Position numbers and translations under genes: made by a program
Notes under the pieces: model-generated
Databases searched by the model: none
What the model was told of the DNA's origin: nothing
What the model saw: only the letters and a program-made list of their open reading frames with translations
In this document: positions 1 through 6,618 of the stretch, piece by piece
How the letters are laid out: every line of letters begins with the position of its first letter
How positions within the stretch are numbered: position 1 is the stretch's first letter
DNA from: an uncultured Lachnospiraceae bacterium
Lineage (GTDB): Bacteria > Bacillota > Clostridia > Lachnospirales > Lachnospiraceae
Length of the DNA stretch: 13,997 bases
Assembly (NCBI GenBank): GCA_910586355.1
Contig: CAJUHJ010000031.1
Location: 1-13,997, forward strand
Direction: 5' to 3'

Positions 1-184
1 TTTCCTGCAATTTTGAGTCCTAGCCAAAGCCAGGTGGGTAACCGCAGCCTCTCTTCTGCCTTCCGCTGCAAAATGACGGCTTGACATCCAATCGGCAATT
101 TAGGAAACCCATAAAAATATTGTAGGTTCAAAATAGCAGGGTATCGAACATCCCAGGAATTTCAAGATTACACCTTTTGCTTCC
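1..184 (-). ncRNA. ssrS: Structured small RNA, probable 6S RNA (3' end beyond the window)
   Basis: No open reading frame fits here, but a near-perfect promoter (191-219) fires into the segment on the minus strand, with a predicted start near 184. Read on the minus strand, the RNA has TTCCTGGGATGTTCG near its 5' end and GCAGGAAA at its 3' end. The TTCCTG and CAGGAA pieces pair as a closing stem, and shorter pairings (GCAGC with GCTGC; GAACC with GGTTT) lie inside. The ATGTTCG block close to the closing stem, the AACCTACAAT block after it and a length of about 190-210 bases resemble Firmicute 6S RNA, which binds sigma-A RNA polymerase as an open-promoter mimic. The assignment is from memory of the family, not from a covariance search. 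It could instead be another clostridial structured RNA. The last bases lie beyond the left edge. Confidence 0.58.
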
Positions 185-190
185 TTGTAG

Positions 191-219
191 ATTATACCTT
201 ACTATTCCACATTTTTCAA
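191..219 (-). promoter_or_regulatory. Sigma-A promoter of the small RNA
   Basis: On the minus strand TTGAAA (214-219) is followed after exactly 17 bases by a consensus TATAAT (191-196). No gene start follows within reading distance, so the promoter serves the small RNA. It lies immediately downstream of the pckA terminator. Confidence 0.8.
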
Positions 220-230
220 TGGAAAATGCA

Positions 231-270
231 CAAAAAAATAAGGGAACCTGATACAAGATTCCCTTATTTT
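231..270 (-). terminator. Rho-independent terminator of pckA
   Basis: A perfect 12-bp stem (235-246 with 259-270) encloses a 12-base loop. On the minus strand the right side ends in a run of seven T. It lies 25 bases past the pckA stop and separates pckA from the small-RNA promoter. Confidence 0.85.
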
Positions 271-295
271 GTAAAATCACTTGAAATCATTAAAA

Positions 296-2008
296 TTAGA
301 TAGATGCTGCTTCATTTACAATCTTCTTTAATGCTTCTAAAGCTTCATCCGGAAGCTTATCATATCCATCTTTCTTAGACGCGAAATCTTCCACAGCCTT
401 TACACGGTTTTCCATAGCATTCTTTAATGCTGTTACATATTCTTTATCATCTAAATTCGGTTTGAAATCTCCTGTCTTTCCTGACCAGTCATACATAATT
501 TCAATATCTTCGAATGGTCCCCAAGCTTCAAAATTAGCTTTGCCTTCTACGATTGTCTCAAGGATTCCTAATGTATCCGCCGGTTTTACCTTTGCACCCA
601 TAAAATCTCCTGTATTGACAATGTAACAGTCTACGTTCTTTTCTTCTACTAACTTCTTAAACTTCTCATAGTCATTTACCAGAGGATATGTCCTAAATGG
701 ATTTGCATACGGAACAATGCGAAGTGCATTTAAGTCTGTTCCTGCCGCTACACGCTCTGCAGTAGAAGTCTTTGTAGCAAGCGTAGCTCCCATTACAGAC
801 GCCAATGCAGAACCTTTTAATTTTACTACTGGAGGAATGGTTGGGTCTTTCATAATCCAGAAAATAGCGTTTACCGGAGCATCAATCTTATCCACACGGT
901 TCGGAGACCATAATTTGGATTTAATTGCACGTCCGTTGCCGTTTCTGATGTCTTCTGTTACTAACTGAATCTTTCCTTCGGAATCAATTGTAGCAGAACA
1001 GTTTTGAGCAGATAATAAGTATTGATTATCTGCACAGCCTGTCGGATAATCTGCTGTCTTATCAAAATAAGTCGGCTCTAATGCAATTGAAGAACAGGTG
1101 TCTGAATTTATAATAAACGCGTCGTCATGCAATACGGTAATCGGATATTTTCCACCGTGTTTTGCATGTGTTAAAGTTGATTTTCCGGAGCCCGATAAAC
1201 CGAATACAGAAGCAACATATTTGGAACCGTCTGCTAAAGTGTATTCTTTCTGTCCGCCGTGGCAGGAAGCATATCCGTTTCTATTTGCAATTGCCCATGC
1301 CATAGTCAGAGTACCTTTCTTATGCTCTCCAAAATATCTCATACCAAGGATACAAGCGCAGTTCTCTGCCGTATCAAAATAACATAATGTCAAAGGATCG
1401 CTTAAGCAGCTAAAGTCAACGTCTGGTCTTTCCTGCGGAATCCACTGCGGATCTGAGAAAATATAAATATCCGGCTCTTTTCCATCTCCTACTGCTTTGG
1501 AATTTTTGTACATTTTCACATATTCATCTGACATATACTGGAAGTTCAACATCCAGTTATACATGATGTTTTCTTCTCCTTCCGGAATCAAAAGATGTGC
1601 TTTTACCATAAATTCCGGATCAAGCCCTACGAATACTTCTGCATGGTACATAGTTTTCCAGCGAGATTCATATACTGCGTCCATTGCTACCTTATCAAGT
1701 TTTGCAGCATCTACTCCCGGCTCGCCTTTGATACGGCGTGCTGCGGCATAACGTCCTGTTACTGCACCGTCGTTAAACAACAGAACCTTAGCATCTTTGT
1801 CAAGACCGAATTCCTCTCCTCTATATACAGGCATATCTGTTACGATAGTTCCCGGTGAATTCTTAGCCAACTCATATGCTTCCCTTAATGTACTAACTTT
1901 TACTACGTTATTTCCGTAGAAAGCTCCTTCAATAATAGAACGTGTTTTGGAAAAACCAACTTTTCCAGCTCCAATCTCTTCAATTGGATAATACGCTTTT
2001 GTTGCCAT
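296..2008 (-). CDS. pckA: Phosphoenolpyruvate carboxykinase (ATP)
   Basis: Converts oxaloacetate and ATP to PEP, CO2 and ADP, or the reverse in fermenters that fix CO2 to make oxaloacetate; cytosolic. The 570-residue protein carries the P-loop GLSGSGKST (270-278), the kinase-2 HDDAF block (294-298) in place of GDDEH, and the YFGEHKKG and SCHGG segments around K230 and H250, matching the metal-binding Lys and His of E. coli PckA. It is longer than the usual 530-540 residues and divergent: the substrate block TGRSPKDK reads TGRYAAAR (84-91), and the P-loop is preceded by an insert. The start at 2008 is chosen because TAAGGAGG lies just upstream; an in-frame ATG at 2056 coincides with the predicted transcription start. 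It has its own promoter (2062-2090) and terminator (231-270). Confidence 0.93.
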   Translation of the reverse strand: MATKAYYPIEEIGAGKVGFSKTRSIIEGAFYGNNVVKVSTLREAYELAKNSPGTIVTDMPVYRGEEFGLDKDAKVLLFNDGAVTGRYAAARRIKGEPGVDAAKLDKVAMDAVYESRWKTMYHAEVFVGLDPEFMVKAHLLIPEGEENIMYNWMLNFQYMSDEYVKMYKNSKAVGDGKEPDIYIFSDPQWIPQERPDVDFSCLSDPLTLCYFDTAENCACILGMRYFGEHKKGTLTMAWAIANRNGYASCHGGQKEYTLADGSKYVASVFGLSGSGKSTLTHAKHGGKYPITVLHDDAFIINSDTCSSIALEPTYFDKTADYPTGCADNQYLLSAQNCSATIDSEGKIQLVTEDIRNGNGRAIKSKLWSPNRVDKIDAPVNAIFWIMKDPTIPPVVKLKGSALASVMGATLATKTSTAERVAAGTDLNALRIVPYANPFRTYPLVNDYEKFKKLVEEKNVDCYIVNTGDFMGAKVKPADTLGILETIVEGKANFEAWGPFEDIEIMYDWSGKTGDFKPNLDDKEYVTALKNAMENRVKAVEDFASKKDGYDKLPDEALEALKKIVNEAASI

Positions 2009-2061
2009 GAAATATTCCTCCTTAAAAATATATGATATGTCCTTAAAACTCATCACTTACA

Positions 2062-2090
2062 AATATACACTATGTCTTTTTTTTTATCAA
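2062..2090 (-). promoter_or_regulatory. pckA promoter
   Basis: On the minus strand TTGATA (2085-2090), a 17-base spacer and TATATT (2062-2067). The predicted start near 2055 gives a leader of about 47 bases ending in the strong ribosome site before 2008. This rules out the upstream in-frame ATG codons. Confidence 0.75.
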
Positions 2091-2133
2091 TCTTTTTTAC
2101 AAAAATTTTATTTTTACACAGAACATTTCTTCG

Positions 2134-2153
2134 ATTTATAAATATTTATAAAT
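2134..2153. repeat. Perfect 20-bp AT palindrome over the cdd stop
   Basis: Bases 2134-2153 read the same on both strands and contain only A and T. The palindrome covers the last cdd codons and its stop (2146-2148), about 45 bases upstream of the pckA -35 box. It could be an AT-rich operator, a weak RNA hairpin or chance. No strong terminator with a T-run follows cdd, so some read-through into pckA is possible. Confidence 0.5.
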
Positions 2154-2541
2154 TATCCTTGGAAAAAGATTGGGGCAGCAGTTCTTCTAATGTATATATT
2201 TCATACTCCGTTTTTGAACTGGCAAGTATAATCTTAAACTGTTTCGCATCACAAAACTCCGACATCACCTGCCGGCAAACGCCGCATGGGGCAAGGAATT
2301 CTCTTTTATCCCCTACAATAGCAATTGCCGCAAATTCTCTTTTTCCTTCGGAAACAGCTTTAAAAAATGCCGTCCGTTCTGCGCAATTCGTCGGAGAATA
2401 TGCTGCATTTTCTATATTACATCCCCTATAAATTTCTCCATCTAAAGCTAACAGCGCCGCGCCCACATGAAAACCAGAATATGGCGCATAAGACTGTTTT
2501 TTTGCTTCGTATGCTTCTTCAATTAATTTTTCAAAATTCAT
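2146..2541 (-). CDS. cdd: Cytidine deaminase
   Basis: Deaminates cytidine and deoxycytidine to uridine and deoxyuridine in pyrimidine salvage. The 131-residue length is normal for the small homotetrameric class. The zinc site is complete: C53-A-E55 (ligand Cys and catalytic Glu in NCAERTA) and C86-x2-C89 in PCGVCRQ. The substrate segment GCNIENAAYSP is at 40-50. The start codon overlaps the deoC stop as ATGA (2538-2541), so the two genes are translationally coupled. Together they feed nucleosides into salvage and deoxyribose-5-phosphate into glycolysis. Confidence 0.96.
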   Translation of the reverse strand: MNFEKLIEEAYEAKKQSYAPYSGFHVGAALLALDGEIYRGCNIENAAYSPTNCAERTAFFKAVSEGKREFAAIAIVGDKREFLAPCGVCRQVMSEFCDAKQFKIILASSKTEYEIYTLEELLPQSFSKDNL

Positions 2542-3188
2542 AATACTCCTTTTAACATCGTAATTGCCGAACTCGTTCCTATTCTGCTGCAGCCGGCCGC
2601 AATATATGCCTCTAAATCTTCTCTGCTGCGTATGCCCCCGGCAGCTTTTATTTTGACAGACGGGCCAATGTGTTGTTTCATCAAGCGGACGTCTTCAAAA
2701 GAAGCTCCTGCTGTTCCAAAACCAGTTGACGTCTTGATATAATCTGCCCCTGCCTGGGTGACTGCCTGGCACATTGCAATTTTTTCTTCCTTGTCCAAAT
2801 AACAGGTCTCAATAATTACTTTTAAAATACGGCTTCCAACTTGATTTTTTAAGGAATTGATTTCTTTTTTTACTTTCGCAAAATCTCTGTTTTTTACATC
2901 GCAAAGATTGATAACCATATCAATTTCACGCGCTCCGTCCTCCAAAGCCTGTTTCGTTTCCGCCAGTTTTACTTCAGTGGAACTATAACCCAGCGGAAAT
3001 CCAACTACTGTGCAGATATTTAGTTCCGGAAATAAATCATGCGCTCGTTTTACATAACACGCCGGAATACAGACGGACGCCATATGGTATGACAGCGCTT
3101 CTTTACATAACGTTTGTATTTCTTCCCACGTTGTACATGCTTTCAAGGCTGTGTGATCAATATATGCAAATAATTCTTCTGTTTTCAT
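2538..3188 (-). CDS. deoC: Deoxyribose-phosphate aldolase
   Basis: Cleaves 2-deoxyribose-5-phosphate to glyceraldehyde-3-phosphate and acetaldehyde, the last step of deoxynucleoside breakdown. The 216-residue class I aldolase shows the Schiff-base lysine K152 in GADYIKTSTGF, the second active-site lysine K181 in KIKAAGG, and the catalytic Asp D90 in EIDMVIN. The start at 3188 has AAAGGAGG a few bases upstream. A longer version from a TTG at 3230 overlaps the putative -10 box and lacks a ribosome site, so it is rejected. It is first in the deoC-cdd operon. The deoxyriboside phosphorylase and phosphopentomutase genes that often accompany it are not in the window. Confidence 0.96.
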   Translation of the reverse strand: MKTEELFAYIDHTALKACTTWEEIQTLCKEALSYHMASVCIPACYVKRAHDLFPELNICTVVGFPLGYSSTEVKLAETKQALEDGAREIDMVINLCDVKNRDFAKVKKEINSLKNQVGSRILKVIIETCYLDKEEKIAMCQAVTQAGADYIKTSTGFGTAGASFEDVRLMKQHIGPSVKIKAAGGIRSREDLEAYIAAGCSRIGTSSAITMLKGVL

Positions 3189-3218
3189 TTGTTCCTCCTT
3201 TGCACTTTTTCTTCCCAA

Positions 3219-3247
3219 ATCATACCCCAAATTTTCGCATTTTTCCA
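3219..3247 (-). promoter_or_regulatory. Putative deoC-cdd promoter
   Basis: On the minus strand TATGAT (3219-3224) with TGGAAA (3242-3247) 17 bases upstream. The -10 box is good and the -35 box is weak. The leader would be about 25 bases. No clear DeoR or CytR operator was recognised. Confidence 0.45.
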
Positions 3248-3321
3248 GTTAAAATACAAATTATAATTTTATAAACGAAGTATGAATTTTTTTAAATTTC
3301 TTTAAATACTTTTGATTTTTC

Positions 3322-3351
3322 TTGTTTCATACTGTCATTTTATGGTATGAT
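3322..3351 (+). promoter_or_regulatory. Putative citrate synthase promoter
   Basis: TTGTTT (3322-3327), an 18-base spacer and TATGAT (3346-3351), 29 bases before the start codon. A short inverted repeat, CATAC (3329-3333) and GTATG (3345-3349), spans the spacer and could be a repressor site, though five base pairs is weak evidence. Confidence 0.5.
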
Positions 3352-3380
3352 GTCAAAATAGTATACAAGGGAGGTCTAAT

Positions 3381-4745
3381 ATGCATTCAAATTCATATAG
3401 CGAAATAACGCCTGAAATATTAAAACTTTCCAAACTTTGTGAAGAGACCGCAACCATCCGTCCAGAATTATATTCTGAATATGATGTAAAAAGAGGTCTT
3501 CGTGATGTAAACGGAAAAGGCGTACTTGTCGGTTTGACCCAGATATCCGACGTTTGTTCCACGAAAATGGAAAACGGAAAATCTGTTCCTACCGACGGCA
3601 ACCTTTATTACCGGGGATTTAATGTCAAGGACATTGTAAAGGGAATTGAAGAACAAAGTCATTTTGGTTTTGAAGAAAGTACATATCTGCTTTTATTTGG
3701 AAAACTTCCAACAAATCAAGAACTCAAAGAATTCACAGCACTCTTAAGCGAATACCGTACGTTACCCACCAGTTTTGTAAGAGATATTATTATGAAAGCG
3801 CCAAGCAAAGATATGATGAATACGCTTGCCAGAAGTGTTCTTACTTTATATTCTTATGATGAAGCTGCCGACGATATTTCACTGCCAAATGTTTTACGGC
3901 AATGTTTACAGCTGATTAGTTTGTTTCCACTTTTATCTGTTTATGGATACCAGGCATACAAACACTACCATGACGGGGTCAGCCTTTTCATTCATCCGCC
4001 AAAACCGGAATATTCCACAGCAGAAAATATCCTTCATATTTTAAGGCCGGATTCTAAATTTACTGCATTAGAAGCAAAACTTTTAGATATTGCGCTGATT
4101 CTCCATATGGAGCACGGCGGAGGAAACAACTCTACTTTTACAACACATCTCGTTTCGTCTTCTGCAACTGATACCTATTCCGTTATTGCTGCATCTTTAG
4201 GTTCTTTAAAAGGCCCCAAACATGGCGGAGCAAATATTAAAGTTGTACAAATGTTTGAAGATATGAAAGAAAAACTAAAAGACTGGACCGACGAAGAGGA
4301 AGTTGGCAATTATTTACGCGCCCTCTTGAATAAAGAAGCATTTGACCGCGCCGGCCTGATATATGGAATGGGACATGCCGTATATTCCCTATCCGACCCG
4401 CGCGCTGTTATATTCCATTCATTCGTAGAACGGCTTTCGAAAGAAAAAGGTATGGATAAAGAATTTGCCCTTTACTCTTTAGTGGAACGCTTGGCGCCAA
4501 AAATCATTGCCGAAGAACGCAAAATCTACAAAGGCGTCAGCCCAAACGTGGATTTTTACAGTGGATTTGCCTATTCTATGTTAAATCTTCCATTAGAACT
4601 TTATACGCCAATCTTTGCCATCGCAAGAATTTCCGGCTGGAGCGCCCACAGATTAGAAGAACTTTCTTATAGTGGAAAAATTATGCGTCCGGCATACAAA
4701 TTTGTAGATGAACACAAAGAATACATACCTATGTCAAAACGGTAA
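3381..4745 (+). CDS. gltA: Citrate synthase (Si type)
   Basis: Condenses oxaloacetate and acetyl-CoA to citrate; in an anaerobe this most likely supplies 2-oxoglutarate for glutamate synthesis. The 454-residue protein shows the three catalytic residues of the family: H281 in PKHGGAN, H332 in GMGHAVYSLSDPRA and D391 in SPNVDFYSG. A further conserved His lies in MEHGGGNNSTF (H245). The GHAV form, rather than GHRVY of E. coli, resembles the eukaryotic-type sequence. An AAGGGAGG site (3367-3374) precedes the ATG. No aconitase or isocitrate dehydrogenase is adjacent. A 2-methylcitrate synthase role cannot be excluded from sequence, but no prp genes are nearby. The gene is monocistronic with its own terminator. 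Confidence 0.93.
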   Translation: MHSNSYSEITPEILKLSKLCEETATIRPELYSEYDVKRGLRDVNGKGVLVGLTQISDVCSTKMENGKSVPTDGNLYYRGFNVKDIVKGIEEQSHFGFEESTYLLLFGKLPTNQELKEFTALLSEYRTLPTSFVRDIIMKAPSKDMMNTLARSVLTLYSYDEAADDISLPNVLRQCLQLISLFPLLSVYGYQAYKHYHDGVSLFIHPPKPEYSTAENILHILRPDSKFTALEAKLLDIALILHMEHGGGNNSTFTTHLVSSSATDTYSVIAASLGSLKGPKHGGANIKVVQMFEDMKEKLKDWTDEEEVGNYLRALLNKEAFDRAGLIYGMGHAVYSLSDPRAVIFHSFVERLSKEKGMDKEFALYSLVERLAPKIIAEERKIYKGVSPNVDFYSGFAYSMLNLPLELYTPIFAIARISGWSAHRLEELSYSGKIMRPAYKFVDEHKEYIPMSKR

Positions 4746-4754
4746 TAAAACACT

Positions 4755-4789
4755 AAATGCTGTATCATTTTACTGATACAGCATTTTTT
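4755..4789. terminator. Terminator between convergent genes
   Basis: A perfect 13-bp stem (4755-4767 with 4774-4786) with a six-base loop, followed by more T on the plus strand. The minus-strand side is followed by the T-rich AGTGTTTTATT, so it can also stop the convergent membrane-protein gene. Confidence 0.88.
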
Positions 4790-4794
4790 GCAGT

Positions 4795-5130
4795 TTAAAA
4801 ATAACGTTCTCTGTCTTCCCGAATCCGGCTTAGCGCAAAAAAACAAACAATAAGAAAAACCAACCGGGCCACATCATAGATTCTTCCAATATGAAAAAAC
4901 AAATCATTTAACAAACTAATCATCCCAAATAACAACAAGACGAATCCGAACGCCAGCATTTTTTTATATACTGCAAGAATAAATTTCTCTTTGTTTTTGC
5001 ATTTTGAAATTTCTTCTTGACTGACAAGTAATGTGCTGGGTTCTCCAGTCTTTTTCATTTGTATACCAGAAAATACAAGGCACACTCCAACAAATGCTAT
5101 GATTCCATCAAAAACTACAAGATAATTCAT
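4795..5130 (-). CDS. Small membrane protein, unknown function
   Basis: I do not recognise a family. The 111-residue protein has three likely membrane helices, at about residues 3-23, 56-76 and 84-101. A charged, lysine-rich loop lies between the first and second (about 25-57), and the tail is strongly charged (SRIREDRERYF). There is no cleavable signal peptide and no obvious catalytic motif. A well-formed promoter (5160-5188) and an AGAGG ribosome site seven bases before the ATG support a real gene. It is divergent from the CheY-like operon and converges on citrate synthase, sharing its terminator. Confidence 0.75.
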   Translation of the reverse strand: MNYLVVFDGIIAFVGVCLVFSGIQMKKTGEPSTLLVSQEEISKCKNKEKFILAVYKKMLAFGFVLLLFGMISLLNDLFFHIGRIYDVARLVFLIVCFFALSRIREDRERYF

Positions 5131-5159
5131 TTTTTTGCCTCTTTCCTTTAAATGTCCTT

Positions 5160-5188
5160 ATTATATACAGAAAATAATTGTTTGGCAA
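5160..5188 (-). promoter_or_regulatory. Promoter of the small membrane protein gene
   Basis: On the minus strand TTGCCA (5183-5188), a 17-base spacer and a consensus TATAAT (5160-5165), giving a leader of roughly 20 bases. Confidence 0.75.
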
Positions 5189-5241
5189 TCAGAAAAAGAA
5201 AAATTTTATTAAAATTTTCCTTTCGAATTCTTATAATAATA

Positions 5242-5270
5242 TTGAAAGTTTACAAGATATAGTATAAAAT
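5242..5270 (+). promoter_or_regulatory. Promoter of the CheY-like operon
   Basis: TTGAAA (5242-5247), a 17-base spacer and TAAAAT (5265-5270). An AT-rich UP-like tract lies upstream, including two AAAATTTT blocks at 5200-5207 and 5211-5218. No sigma-28 (TAAA / GCCGATAA) motility-type promoter is seen, so the operon looks sigma-A driven. Confidence 0.6.
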
Positions 5271-5303
5271 ATTTATATTATATACGAAAAAGGAGCGGTT
5301 ACT

Positions 5304-5684
5304 ATGAAACTAGAGGATGTAAAAATTTTAATAGGTGATGATTCCATTTTAGCCAGAAAGCAATTGAAAGACGTTGTTTCTTCTTTTGGCATCAAAAATA
5401 TTTTAGAAGCTTCCAACGGCCAAGAATCTATTGACCTGTATAAAGAACATATGCCGGATATGGTCTTTTTGGATATTGTTATGCCAGTCAAGGACGGACA
5501 TTCTGCAATTGCTGAAATTATGGAAGTCAACCCAAAAGCCGATATTGTAATCGTATCTTCTGTTGGTACACAGGCTCAGCTGAGACAGGCCATTCAGCTT
5601 GGAGCCAAAGATTTTATCCAAAAACCGCTTAACGTCCGACAGATAGAATCTATTCTTAAATCAAGATTTGAAGGGAGAGAATAA
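5304..5684 (+). CDS. CheY-like single-domain response regulator
   Basis: A 126-residue stand-alone receiver domain with no output domain. The acidic pocket is D12 and D13, the phospho-acceptor is D57 in VFLDIVMPVKDG, the switch Ser (T87 of E. coli CheY) is S85 in IVIVSSVG, and the conserved Lys is K107 in QKPL. All residues needed for phosphorylation are present. It probably acts by binding a partner protein, as CheY does at the flagellar switch. No histidine kinase or flagellar gene is in the window. The ribosome site AAAAAGGAG precedes the ATG by nine bases. The stop TAA directly abuts the next start codon, so the two products are probably made together and the downstream CheX-like protein is the likely dephosphorylating partner. 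Confidence 0.93.
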   Translation: MKLEDVKILIGDDSILARKQLKDVVSSFGIKNILEASNGQESIDLYKEHMPDMVFLDIVMPVKDGHSAIAEIMEVNPKADIVIVSSVGTQAQLRQAIQLGAKDFIQKPLNVRQIESILKSRFEGRE

Positions 5685-6566
5685 ATGTACGCACAATTTT
5701 TCGGAAATTATCTGTTAAGCAAACGGGCTGTTTCCACTGAACAGTTAATCAAAGCCATTGAAGAACAGCATACCAAACATACGAAAATCGGTACATTAGC
5801 CGTACACATGAATTACATGAGCGCTTCTCAGGTAAACAGTATTCTAATTCGTCAGACCCATGAAAATAAGCGTTTTGGTGAGATTGCCATTGAAGCAGGT
5901 TTTTTAACAGAAGAGCAAGTAGAAACCCTGCTTCACCAACAAATGCCAATTTATCTGCAAATCGGACAGGGACTTGTTGAAAACGGCGCTTTAACAGATG
6001 AAGAACTAGACAATTTAATTACTTCCTATCAAGAGGAGAATGAACTTTCCCAATTAGAAACAGCAAGTGAACAGCAGGAAAATCTGCAATTATTGATTCA
6101 AAACCTATTGTTAATTTCTGTTACTAATATTCCAAGCTATCTTCTGCAATATTTAACTCTGCTGTTCAACGATCTGATTCGTTTTATTGGAGAAGATTTT
6201 ACACCATTAAACCCTATTTTATGTACGGAATATGTAACAAACCATTGTTCTGCTCAAATTATCAATGGAGAGTTTTCCCTGACATCTTATCTCGATTTAG
6301 AAGAAGAAAGCGCAATAGCATTTGCATCCAGATATGTCCAGGAAGACTTTCAAGATTATGATGAATATGTACAAGCATCCATTGAAGATTTTCTCAATTT
6401 ACACAACGGTTTGTTTAACGTAAATGTTTCCAACGAAAAATCAATTGAATTAGAGTTAGAACCGCCCGTAAGTTTACAAAATACATATATCAGCAGTTCC
6501 ACAAAAATGATTCTTCTGCCAATCATTTATCCATTTGGAACCTTAAATTTCTTTTTTAAAATTTAA
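5685..6566 (+). CDS. Four MshEN-type motifs fused to a CheX-like domain
   Basis: The 293-residue protein has two parts. Residues 5-115 hold four tandem 24-residue units (5-28, 34-57, 63-86, 92-115), each separated by exactly five residues. They follow the pattern R-L-G-x2-L-V-x2-G-L-L-x4-L-x3-L-x2-Q of MshEN domains (T2SSE_N family), whose paired motifs bind cyclic di-GMP. Unit 3 fits best (RFGEIAIEAGFLTEEQ on to Q86); units 1, 2 and 4 lack the first Arg. Residues 116-135 are a Glu/Gln-rich linker. Residues about 136-293 resemble CheX/CheC CheY-P phosphatases: D235-x2-N238 with G242, then P261 exactly 23 residues after N238. The usual catalytic Glu is Asp here. It is translated from the codon abutting the CheY-like stop and ends in a strong terminator. 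The CheX assignment is good; ligand binding is inference. Confidence 0.8.
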   Translation: MYAQFFGNYLLSKRAVSTEQLIKAIEEQHTKHTKIGTLAVHMNYMSASQVNSILIRQTHENKRFGEIAIEAGFLTEEQVETLLHQQMPIYLQIGQGLVENGALTDEELDNLITSYQEENELSQLETASEQQENLQLLIQNLLLISVTNIPSYLLQYLTLLFNDLIRFIGEDFTPLNPILCTEYVTNHCSAQIINGEFSLTSYLDLEEESAIAFASRYVQEDFQDYDEYVQASIEDFLNLHNGLFNVNVSNEKSIELELEPPVSLQNTYISSSTKMILLPIIYPFGTLNFFFKI

Positions 6567-6614
6567 AAAAGCTGCCGTATTTGATGATTTTCAATCACAA
6601 ATGCGGCAGCTTTT
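6567..6614. terminator. Bidirectional terminator
   Basis: GCTGCCG (6571-6577) pairs with CGGCAGC (6604-6610). A G-T pair and ATTTG/CAAAT extend the stem inward, and AAAA/TTTT (6567-6570, 6611-6614) extend it outward, giving T-runs on both strands. It lies between the CheX-like gene and thrC, which converge. Confidence 0.9.
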
Positions 6615-6618
6615 CTTT

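Noticed and set aside
1..180. Cobalamin, SRP or RNase P RNA at the left edge
   Set aside because: The AGCCAGG-like string lacks the rest of the cobalamin core, and neither the SRP GGAAGCAGC loop nor the RNase P GAGGAAAGTC block is present.
2009..2056. 16-residue N-terminal extension of pckA
   Set aside because: The upstream ATG coincides with the predicted transcription start, while TAAGGAGG precedes the ATG at 2008.
2072..2431. A 119-codon open frame antisense to cdd
   Set aside because: It lies opposite cdd, which has all its zinc ligands; the product has no recognisable motif and starts inside the pckA promoter region.
5198..5220. AAAATTTT inverted/direct repeat between the divergent promoters
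   Set aside because: Short and made only of A/T runs; more simply explained as an UP-element-like tract than as a specific operator.
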